Source of the DNA: Amycolatopsis bartoniae
Lineage (GTDB): Bacteria > Actinomycetota > Actinomycetes > Mycobacteriales > Pseudonocardiaceae
DNA length: 64,000 nt
Direction: 5' to 3'
Assembly: GCF_014191255.1 (NCBI RefSeq)
Contig: NZ_JACHWH010000001.1
Coordinates: 310,001-374,000, forward strand
The position numbers were made by a program, and so were the translations under genes. A model generated the notes under the pieces. That model was not told the DNA's origin and did no database searches. It was given only the letters and a program-made list of their open reading frames with translations. Shown here in pieces: positions 51,354 through 57,983 of this stretch (positions within the stretch are counted from its first letter, which is position 1; the number at the start of each line of letters is the position of its first letter).

Positions 51354-52117
51354 CGCTGCTTCGCCAGGAACGGGCAGCCGATCAGCCGGCGCAGCTCGCC
51401 GGACAGCTGGGCCGGGTCGGCGACGGGGCGGGAGAACGCGAGCCGGACGTCGTGGTCGTCGGTCTCGGTCTCGACCCGCAGCCGCAGGCCGAACCGGTCC
51501 AGCCCGAGCGGCCGGATGCGGCCGCCGCGCAGCTCCTCGGGCACGTGCCGGGCGAGCTGCCCGACCACGTCCGCGTGCTCGGTCTCCAGGTGCCGCAGCC
51601 AGTTCGCCTCGTAGTCGGTGAACGGGTCGGCCGCGGCGGCGCTGAACATGTGCGGGCGCAGCGAATGCGTGCCCTCGGCGTCGGCGAGCACCAGTGACGC
51701 CGGAGTGAGCCGCAGCAGGCGCAGGCCGTGGCCGAGGTCGAGCAGCCGCGGGTCGGGCCGCTGCTCGGCGATGGCCAGCGCGCGGGCCCTGGCCGCGGCC
51801 TCGCCGAGCGGGCGCAGCCAGCCGGTGATCCACAGCAGCCCGCGTACCGGCTCCCGCAGCTCGACGGGCGCCTCGTCGGCCAGTTCGAGCATCACGGCGA
51901 CCTCGGCGTCGCAGGCGCGCACGACCAGCGGGTCCCCGTCGGGCAGCAGGATGCTGACGCTGCCGCTGGAGTGGACGTGGTGCAGGACGGGCACCACGCG
52001 TTCGCCGCCTTTCCCACCCGTGGGCACGAGCGTGGCGGGGCAGTCACGGGTCGCGAGCGTCTTGGCGCGCTCGGCGGGCGCCGGCGCCGGGGGACGCCGG
52101 GTGGAAGTCTGGGTCAC
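51341..52117 (-). CDS. DUF2470 protein, iron/heme-linked
   Basis: A 258-residue protein with a split-barrel-like first part (VPVLHHVHSSGSVSILLPDGDPLV) and a C-terminal DUF2470 domain (NWLRHLETEHADVVGQLARHVPEEL) like that of HugZ-type heme-utilisation proteins, here without a heme-oxygenase catalytic motif. GTG start with AGGAGGT 5 nt upstream. A 16-of-19 IdeR box lies right behind the ribosome site, so the gene is probably repressed by iron and made in starvation. Confidence 0.85.
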   Translation of the reverse strand: MTQTSTRRPPAPAPAERAKTLATRDCPATLVPTGGKGGERVVPVLHHVHSSGSVSILLPDGDPLVVRACDAEVAVMLELADEAPVELREPVRGLLWITGWLRPLGEAAARARALAIAEQRPDPRLLDLGHGLRLLRLTPASLVLADAEGTHSLRPHMFSAAAADPFTDYEANWLRHLETEHADVVGQLARHVPEELRGGRIRPLGLDRFGLRLRVETETDDHDVRLAFSRPVADPAQLSGELRRLIGCPFLAKQRQSD

Positions 52118-52131
52118 GGGCCACCTCCTGG

Positions 52132-52150
52132 TTAGGTGAGCCTAACCTGT
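52132..52150 (-). promoter_or_regulatory. IdeR/DtxR iron box at the DUF2470 promoter
   Basis: On the minus strand ACAGGTTAGGCTCACCTAA matches 16 of 19 positions of the IdeR consensus. It lies 15 bp upstream of the GTG start, next to the ribosome site, the position expected for repression by iron-loaded IdeR. It shares the AGGTTAGGCTC core with the ferritin box. Confidence 0.85.
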
Positions 52151-52268
52151 GTAGCGGGAAAGCGGAAGTGATCTCCTTGGCCCATCCGGCGTAGTGGCGC
52201 GGGCTCGTGCGGACCCGGGCGATGTCCGCCCTGCGGACCCGTTTGTCCGGCTGTCGTACGCTACTAGC

Positions 52269-53144
52269 GTGTCCCTTGTGTCAAGCGCTGTGGAACTCAC
52301 GCCCCCCGGCCCCCGCGGAATTCCCCCGCTGTTCGCGCGGCTCGTAGACGACTCGGCGCTGTTCCCCCCGGGGACCGCGACCATGCCCGAGGCGCTGCGG
52401 GCGCACTTCGAGGCGCGCGCGGGCGACCGCTCGGCGATGCTCGGCGTCTTCCTCTGCCAGGCGTCGCGCCTGCCGGAGCTGATCACCGAGCTGATCAAGG
52501 TGAAGCCGAAGCAGCCGCTGCCGCTGTCGCTGATCATCGACACCGGGCTCGGCGGGGTGCCCAAGGCGATCTCGATCGTCGAGTCCCGCAGCGAGCTGCT
52601 GTCCCTGCGCATGGTCGAGATGCCCGCACCGTCCGATGTGGACGAAGTGTGGCTGGAGCGGGTGTCGGAGTTCGTGCCGGAGGACGTGATCCGCGTGGTC
52701 GAGCCGCGCCGGGGCGTGGGCTGGCTCGACGGGGTGCGCAAGGTGATCGAGCACGGCAGCTGGCCGAAGATCCGCTGCGGCGGCGTGTCCAGCGAGAACT
52801 TCCCCAGCGTGGACGAGGTGGCCGACTTCCTGGCCGTGCTGAGCGGGTCGCCCGGCGCGTCGTTCAAGGCGACCAACAGCCTGCACCGCGCGGTGCGCCA
52901 CGAGGACCCGGAGACGGGCATCGCCCACCACGGCTTCCTCAACCTGCTCGTCGCCGTCGCGCGGAGCCTGTCCGGCGGGGACGTGCGCGCGGCGCTGTCG
53001 GCCACCGACGGGCAGCAGCTGGCCGAAGAGGCGCGCGCGTTGTCCGAGCCGGCGGCCAAGGCGGTGCGGGCGCTGTTCGCGTCCTACGCGTCGGCCACCT
53101 TCGCCGAGCCGATCGCGGACCTCGAGGCGCTCGGGCTGCTGTGA
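52269..53144 (+). CDS. Conserved actinobacterial hypothetical protein, coupled to an IclR gene
   Basis: A 291-residue soluble protein. Readable features are LFARLVDDSALFPPGTATMPEAL near the N-terminus, ARLPELITELIKVKPKQPLPLSLIIDTG, and KIRCGGVSSENFPSVDEVADFLAV with KATNSLHRAVRHED toward the end, which has a TIM-barrel feel. I do not recognise the function. GTG 52269 follows a TACGCT -10 box by 6 nt (leaderless). The stop overlaps the IclR start (GTGA), so that regulator and this protein are made together. Confidence 0.7.
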   Translation: MSLVSSAVELTPPGPRGIPPLFARLVDDSALFPPGTATMPEALRAHFEARAGDRSAMLGVFLCQASRLPELITELIKVKPKQPLPLSLIIDTGLGGVPKAISIVESRSELLSLRMVEMPAPSDVDEVWLERVSEFVPEDVIRVVEPRRGVGWLDGVRKVIEHGSWPKIRCGGVSSENFPSVDEVADFLAVLSGSPGASFKATNSLHRAVRHEDPETGIAHHGFLNLLVAVARSLSGGDVRAALSATDGQQLAEEARALSEPAAKAVRALFASYASATFAEPIADLEALGLL

Positions 53145-53770
53145 CGGCCGAGGGGTCGCTGACGCTGGACCGCGGCCTCGCCCTGCTGCAGGCGGTGGCG
53201 GACGCGGGCGGTGAGGCGGCCACGATCTCGGAGCTGGCGACGAGGATCGGGGCGAGCCGGGCCGCGGTGTACCGGCTGCTGGTGCCGCTGGGCGAGCGCG
53301 GGCTGGTGCGCCGCGACGGCAACAAGGTGCGCCTCGGCGTGGCCGTGCTGCGGCTGGCCGGGCAGGTGGTGCCACAGCTGCGGGAGGTGGCCCGGCCGGT
53401 GCTGCGGGCGCTCGCGGAGCGCACGGGCGCGACAGCGCACCTGTCGATCGCCGAGGGCGACCAGGTCGAGGCCGTCGCCGTGGTGGAGCCGTCCTGGACG
53501 AACGTGCACGTGGCCTACCGCGTCGGCACGCGGCACCCGGCGGGCACGGGTGCGGCGGGCAAGGCGCTGGCGCTGCGTCAGAGCGGCCGCGGCTGGGCCG
53601 TGTCGACGGGGGAGATCCAGCGCGGGGTCACCGGGCTGGCCGCGCCGGTGCGGGGCGTGCCCGGGCTGCGGGCGAGCGTCGGCGTCCTGGCGCTGGGCCG
53701 GATTCCGGCGGAGACCACGGGCCCCGAGGTGGTCGCGGCGGCTACCGAGCTGGCCGCGGAGCTGAAGTAA
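53141..53770 (+). CDS. IclR-family transcriptional regulator
   Basis: A 209-residue regulator. N-terminal winged HTH (LTLDRGLALLQAVADAGGEAATISELATRIGASRAAVYRLLVPLGERGLV), then the GAF-like effector domain (VARPVLRALAERTGATAHLSIAEGDQ). It is slightly shorter than most family members (about 250), through a trimmed C-terminal domain. GTG start overlaps the upstream gene's stop, so it probably regulates a metabolic step tied to that unknown protein. Confidence 0.9.
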   Translation: MTAEGSLTLDRGLALLQAVADAGGEAATISELATRIGASRAAVYRLLVPLGERGLVRRDGNKVRLGVAVLRLAGQVVPQLREVARPVLRALAERTGATAHLSIAEGDQVEAVAVVEPSWTNVHVAYRVGTRHPAGTGAAGKALALRQSGRGWAVSTGEIQRGVTGLAAPVRGVPGLRASVGVLALGRIPAETTGPEVVAAATELAAELK

Positions 53771-53773
53771 CGG

Positions 53774-54376
53774 TCACCACGGGATCGCCTGCCACACGGC
53801 GACCGCGGCGAGCGCGGCGAAGACGAACCCGGCGATGCGCTGGATCAGCTGCGGCCGGATCCGGCTGCGGATCTTCCGGCCCAGGAACACGGCGAGCCCG
53901 GCCACCCCGACGAGCGCGGCGAAGGCACCGACGGCCACCGCGACGGGCTGCCCGTAGCGCGCCGTGAGCCCGGCCGTGGCCAGCTGCGACGCGTCCCCCC
54001 ACTCGGCGGCGAACAGCACCCCGAACGACGTCATCGCCGACCGCAGGAACGTCGTCGCCCGCGGGCCCGAACGGGCCGCGTCCTCCGCACCGTCAGGCTT
54101 CGAGGAGAAGCCCTCGCGGAGCAACATGAACGCGCCGAGCCCGAAGAGTACGGCCACCACACCGGCCACCAGGTTCCCCGGCAGCAGGGTCAGCACGTGC
54201 CCGAACAACACCGCGATGACGCATTGCACGGCGAATGCCGCGGACACCCCGGCGAACACCGGCCATGCCCGGAAGCGCGTGGTCAGGACGAGCGTCGCCA
54301 CCAGCGTTTTGTCGGGTAGCTCCACGGCCAGGACCAGGGCGAACGTGCTGACGAGCGCCAGCAGCGCGGTACTCAT
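53774..54376 (-). CDS. TMEM165/GDT1-family cation transporter
   Basis: A 200-residue membrane protein with six helices in two inverted halves. Each half carries the family signature, ELPDKTLVATLVL in helix 1 and EWGDASQLATAGL in helix 4, where acidic and Ser/Thr residues bind Mn or Ca. The family exports Mn2+/Ca2+ in exchange for protons. A TATCGT -10 box with flanking inverted repeats lies upstream; AAAGGGG serves as the ribosome site. No yybP-ykoY manganese riboswitch is possible in the 30-nt leader. Confidence 0.9.
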   Translation of the reverse strand: MSTALLALVSTFALVLAVELPDKTLVATLVLTTRFRAWPVFAGVSAAFAVQCVIAVLFGHVLTLLPGNLVAGVVAVLFGLGAFMLLREGFSSKPDGAEDAARSGPRATTFLRSAMTSFGVLFAAEWGDASQLATAGLTARYGQPVAVAVGAFAALVGVAGLAVFLGRKIRSRIRPQLIQRIAGFVFAALAAVAVWQAIPW

Positions 54377-54388
54377 GTCGGAATCGCA

Positions 54389-54414
54389 CCCCTTTCACTG
54401 CAACGATAAAGGGG
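54389..54414 (-). promoter_or_regulatory. Inverted repeat CCCCTTT-n12-AAAGGGG around the GDT1 promoter
   Basis: Perfect 7-bp arms flank the TATCGT -10 box and the predicted start site of the transporter gene. It could bind a metal regulator (MntR- or Fur-like), or form a hairpin with the proximal AAAGGGG acting as ribosome site. Assignment is open. Confidence 0.4.
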
Positions 54415-54474
54415 AGCGACCGGAAAAGGCCAGCAGATCGATCTCGCGAATTGTCCGGGAAGTACTCGCCAAAC

Positions 54475-55290
54475 TCAGTTTTCGGCGCGCCGAAACAATT
54501 TCTGAGTGGCGCCTGTCCGCGTCAGCCAGGTCTCGAACGTCATCAGCTCCGGGTGCAGTTTCCGCAGCTCCGAGAAGTCCGCGGACGGTTCGGGCATCGA
54601 GTTCATCAGCTCGTACCCGCGCGCGAAGCGGGGGTTCACCTTGCGCAGCTCCTCGATCGGCAGGTGCACGTACGGCACCTCGCGTCCGGTGGCGGCGCTC
54701 ACGGCCGCCGCGATCTCGGGTGGGGTGAGCGCGTCCCCGGCGAGGTCGAGCGTGCGGCCGCGCAGGAGGTCCGGTTCGGCGAACGCGAGGGCCGCGAAGG
54801 CGGCGATGTCGTCGACGGCGATGAGCTGCTGGCGGGTGCCGGGGTTGAGCGCGGTGCGCAGTTCGCCGCCGAACAGGCCGAACCGCGGGTCGAGGTAGTT
54901 CTCCATGAAGGAGGACGGGCGCAGCACCGTCGCGGAGACGCCGAGGTCCGCGATGAGCTGTTCGACCGCGTGCTTCGCGGGTTGCGAACGGTCCGCGCCG
55001 AGCGCCGAGCTGTAGACCAGGTGCGCGTCCCCGGCGGCTTTGACCACCGGTTCCAGGTCGGCGAACTCGTCGAGCTCGGGTGCGAGCGGTCCTGGGTGCA
55101 CCGCGAACACGGCCTCGACGCCGCTGAACGAGGGCGCCGTCACCATCTCGACGCCCTGGGCCGCGAGGGCCTGTGCCCTGGCGCCCGACGGGTCCCGCGT
55201 CACCCCGCGCACCTGCCAACCGTCCGCGAGCAGGCGTCTCGCGACCGCGCCGCCCTGCTTTCCCGTCACACCGAGGACCACCACGCGCAT
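54475..55290 (-). CDS. NmrA-family NAD(P)-binding protein
   Basis: A 271-residue atypical short-chain dehydrogenase. The Rossmann motif VLGVTGKQGGAVARRLLADGWQV has the GxxGxxG form of NmrA/HSCARG-type proteins, followed by TRDPSGARAQALAAQGVEMV and LRPSSFMENYLD; no Tyr-Lys catalytic pair is obvious. Such proteins sense the NADP(H) state or act as quinone/isoflavone reductases. ATG 55290 has AAGGAG 5 nt upstream; a GTG two codons earlier is too close. An inverted repeat overlaps its promoter region. Confidence 0.87.
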   Translation of the reverse strand: MRVVVLGVTGKQGGAVARRLLADGWQVRGVTRDPSGARAQALAAQGVEMVTAPSFSGVEAVFAVHPGPLAPELDEFADLEPVVKAAGDAHLVYSSALGADRSQPAKHAVEQLIADLGVSATVLRPSSFMENYLDPRFGLFGGELRTALNPGTRQQLIAVDDIAAFAALAFAEPDLLRGRTLDLAGDALTPPEIAAAVSAATGREVPYVHLPIEELRKVNPRFARGYELMNSMPEPSADFSELRKLHPELMTFETWLTRTGATQKLFRRAEN

Positions 55291-55302
55291 GTCCACTCCT
55301 TC

Positions 55303-55326
55303 TAAGCGGGTTGCTAGTTCCGCTTA
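55303..55326. promoter_or_regulatory. Inverted repeat TAAGCGG-n10-CCGCTTA upstream of the NmrA gene
   Basis: Perfect 7-bp arms, one of them next to the ribosome site of the NmrA gene. The spacing resembles HxlR/MarR-type operators. No matching regulator gene is adjacent. Confidence 0.5.
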
Positions 55327-55359
55327 AGACGATACGGAACGAGCGCCCCGCTTGTCCAC

Positions 55360-55403
55360 GGCAGGACCTAGGTCCCGCCAAGATCAGGACTCCGGGACCT
55401 GAT
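55360..55403. promoter_or_regulatory. Two inverted repeats in the cydA leader
   Basis: GGCAGGACCTAGGTCCCGCC (55360-55379) is palindromic apart from one mismatched pair, with a perfect GGACCTAGGTCC core. ATCAGG-n9-CCTGAT (55383-55403) follows directly. No Rex-type TTGTGAnnnnnnTCACAA or CRP-type site is present. They lie 33-76 bp before the cydA start and may be operator and/or leader structure. Confidence 0.5.
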
Positions 55404-55435
55404 GAAGGAGGAGTCCCGCGAGCAGGCTGGACAGC

Positions 55436-56914
55436 GTGGACGTACTCCAACTGGCGAGGTGGCAGTTCGGGATCACGACCGTCTACCACTTCCTCATGGT
55501 TCCGCTGACGATCGGCCTGTCCGTGCTCGTCGCGGGAATGCAGACCGCCTGGGTCCGGACCGGGCACGAGCGGTACTACAAGATGACCAAGTTCTGGGGG
55601 AAGCTCCTGCTGGTCAACTTCGCGATGGGCGTGGTGACCGGCCTCGTGCAGGAGTTCCAGTTCGGGATGAACTGGAACGCGTACTCGCGCTTCGTCGGCG
55701 ACGTGTTCGGCGCGCCGCTCGCGATGGAGGGGCTCGTCGCGTTCTTCGTCGAGTCGACCTTCCTCGGGCTGTGGATCTTCGGCTGGGACCGGCTGCCCAA
55801 GCGCGTCCACCTGGCCTGCGCGTGGGCGTTCTCGCTGGCCACGGTGGCATCGGCCTACTTCATCCTCGCGGCGAACTCGTGGATGCAGCACCCGGTCGGC
55901 GTCGACTTCGTCAACGGCAGGCCGACCATGAACTCCATCTGGGCGGTGCTGACGAACAACACCGCGCTCGCCGCGATCCCGCACACCATCGCCGGGGCGT
56001 TCTCGGTGGCCGCAGCGTTCCTCGTCGGCGTCGCCGCCTGGCACCTGTGGCGCAAGCGGAACGGCGACGACGAGCACCGGAATGTCTGGCGGACCTCGCT
56101 GCGGCTCGGCGGCTGGGTCGGCGTGGTGGCGTTCGCCGCGCTGGCGATCACCGGGGACACGCAGGGCAAGCTGATGTTCGAGCAGCAGCCGATGAAGATG
56201 GCCTCGGCCGAGGCGCTGTGCCACACCGAGCAGCCGGCGAGCTTCTCGATCATCGCGGTCGGCGACGTCTCGAAGCAGAACTGCGAGGACGTCAAGACGT
56301 TCAACGTGCCCGCGCTGCTGTCGTTCCTCGCGCACAGCGACTTCAAGACCGAGGTCAAGGGCGTGGAGGACCTGGTGTCGCAGTACCAGGCGAAGTACGG
56401 GACGAACTACCCGGACGACCCGGCGCTGGGCGAGCTGGCCGGCAAGCCGATCGACTACACGCCGAACCTGCCGGTCACGTACTGGGGTTTCCGGATCATG
56501 ATCGGCTTCGGGGCGATCTCCGCGGGCATCGGCGTGCTGGCGCTCTGGCTGACGCGGAAAGGCCGCGTCCCGGACTCGAAGTGGTTCCCGCGCCTGGCGC
56601 TGCTGGGCATCGCGACCCCGTTCATCGGCAACAGCGCGGGTTGGGTGTTCACCGAGATGGGCCGCCAGCCGTTCGTCGTGGTGCCGAACCCGTCGGGGGT
56701 GGACGGGGTGTGGATGTTCACCGCACAGGCCGTGTCGCACCTGTCCGCAGGCGAGGTGTGGACCTCGCTCGTCGCGCTGACGTCGCTGTACGCGGTGCTC
56801 GGCGTGGTGGAGGTGTTCCTGATGCGCAAGTACGTCCGCGGCGGGGTCGAAGGCGTGCTGCCACCTCCCCGGCAGGACGAGTCGAAGACGGACTCGCTGT
56901 CCTTCGCCTACTGA
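55436..56914 (+). CDS. cydA: Cytochrome bd oxidase subunit I
   Basis: A 492-residue quinol oxidase subunit with about nine helices. The heme b595 ligand His18 is in TTVYHFLMVPLTIG; the Q-loop region and GRQPFVVVPNPSGVDGV are present; the mid-helix GMNWNAYSRFVGDVFGAPLAMEGLVAFF segment carries the Glu residues lining the proton path. The Q loop looks short, as in actinobacterial enzymes. Start GTG 55436 lacks a well-placed ribosome site (GGAGGAG is 21 nt away), so initiation may be weak or further structure matters. First gene of the cyd operon. Confidence 0.97.
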   Translation: MDVLQLARWQFGITTVYHFLMVPLTIGLSVLVAGMQTAWVRTGHERYYKMTKFWGKLLLVNFAMGVVTGLVQEFQFGMNWNAYSRFVGDVFGAPLAMEGLVAFFVESTFLGLWIFGWDRLPKRVHLACAWAFSLATVASAYFILAANSWMQHPVGVDFVNGRPTMNSIWAVLTNNTALAAIPHTIAGAFSVAAAFLVGVAAWHLWRKRNGDDEHRNVWRTSLRLGGWVGVVAFAALAITGDTQGKLMFEQQPMKMASAEALCHTEQPASFSIIAVGDVSKQNCEDVKTFNVPALLSFLAHSDFKTEVKGVEDLVSQYQAKYGTNYPDDPALGELAGKPIDYTPNLPVTYWGFRIMIGFGAISAGIGVLALWLTRKGRVPDSKWFPRLALLGIATPFIGNSAGWVFTEMGRQPFVVVPNPSGVDGVWMFTAQAVSHLSAGEVWTSLVALTSLYAVLGVVEVFLMRKYVRGGVEGVLPPPRQDESKTDSLSFAY

Positions 56915-56916
56915 CC

Positions 56917-56957
56917 TGTGGACAACTAGGGATATCTGTGCACAAGCCTGTGGATAG
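56917..56957 (-). other. Cluster of three DnaA-box-like nonamers between cydA and cydB
   Basis: On the minus strand, TTGTCCACA (56917-56925), TTGTGCACA (56937-56945) and CTATCCACA (56949-56957) all match or nearly match the DnaA box; TTGTCCACA is the Streptomyces-type consensus. They fill the 61-bp cydA-cydB gap with starts 20 and 12 bp apart and the same orientation. Binding has not been shown. Confidence 0.5.
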
Positions 56958-56975
56958 AAGTGAGGAGGACGCGCG

Positions 56976-57983
56976 ATGAGCCTGGCGACCCTGTGGTTCT
57001 GCATCATCGTGCTCTTCTGGCTGGGCTACCTGTTCCTCGAAGGCTTCGACTTCGGCGTGGGCATGCTCCTGCCGGTGCTGGGCCGGAACGACACCGAGCG
57101 GCGGGTCCTGATCAACACGATCGGCCCGGTGTGGGACGGCAACGAGGTGTGGCTGATCGTCGCCGCGGGCGCGACGTTCGCCGCGTTCCCCGGCTGGTAC
57201 GCCTCGCTGTTCTCCGGCGCGTACCTGCCGCTGCTGCTCGTGCTGCTCGCGCTCATCGGGCGCGGGGTCGCGTTCGAGTACCGCGGCAAGGTGGACTCGC
57301 CGCGCTGGCGGCGCAACTGGGACCGCGTGATCGTGCTGGGTTCGTGGATCCCGCCGCTCGGCGTGGGACTGCTGCTCACCACCAGCGTGCTCGGCCTGCC
57401 GCTCGACGCGTACGGCAACCGGATCGGCTCGGCGTTCGCGGCCGTGCGGTGGGACACGCTGCTGGGGGCGCTGGCCGTGGTCGGGTTCTCGCTGGTGCAC
57501 GGCGCCGCGTTCCTGGCGCTGAAGACCAGCGGCGACGTGCGGGAGCGCGCCCGCCTGCTGGCGGTGCGGATGCTGCCGGTCGCGCTGGTGCCGTTGCTCG
57601 TGCTGCTGCTGGTCGTGCAGTTCCGCGAAGGCGCGTTGTGGACGCTGGTGCCGCTGGCGGTGGCTGTCGGCGGGGCGGTCACGGCGTGGCAGAAGCTCGC
57701 CGCCGACCGCGACGGCCAGGCGTTCGCCGCGCTGGGTGTGACGATCGCGGCCGCCGTGGTCACGATGTTCGGGGCGCTGTACCCGGACGTGCTGCCGTCC
57801 ACAATGGATGCAGCGAACTCCCTGACCGTGCACAACTCGTCGTCGAGCCCGTACACACTGAAGGTCATGACGTGGGTCGGCGCGTTCGGCGCCCCCGCGG
57901 TGCTCGTCTACCAGGGCTGGACGTACTGGGTGTTCCGCAAGCGCGTGAGCACCGCGCACATCCCGCCGGTCCACACACCATGA
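56976..57983 (+). CDS. cydB: Cytochrome bd oxidase subunit II
   Basis: A 335-residue membrane partner of CydA, with eight to nine helices. The N-terminus LWFCIIVLFWLGYLFLEGFDFGVGMLLP and the VWDGNEVWLIVAAGATFAAFP segment are canonical. GAGGAGGA precedes the ATG at 56976. Its stop overlaps the cydDC start as ATGA, and a DnaA-box cluster separates it from cydA. Confidence 0.97.
   Translation: MSLATLWFCIIVLFWLGYLFLEGFDFGVGMLLPVLGRNDTERRVLINTIGPVWDGNEVWLIVAAGATFAAFPGWYASLFSGAYLPLLLVLLALIGRGVAFEYRGKVDSPRWRRNWDRVIVLGSWIPPLGVGLLLTTSVLGLPLDAYGNRIGSAFAAVRWDTLLGALAVVGFSLVHGAAFLALKTSGDVRERARLLAVRMLPVALVPLLVLLLVVQFREGALWTLVPLAVAVGGAVTAWQKLAADRDGQAFAALGVTIAAAVVTMFGALYPDVLPSTMDAANSLTVHNSSSSPYTLKVMTWVGAFGAPAVLVYQGWTYWVFRKRVSTAHIPPVHTP

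Noticed and set aside
54377-54420. yybP-ykoY manganese riboswitch before the GDT1-type transporter
   Set aside because: The leader is only about 20-30 nt, too short for the aptamer.
55300-55435. Rex or CRP binding site upstream of cydA
   Set aside because: No TTGTG-n6-CACAA or TGTGA-n6-TCACA could be found in the leader.
56917-56957. Replication origin
   Set aside because: Three boxes only, inside an operon, with no dnaA/dnaN genes or AT-rich unwinding region.
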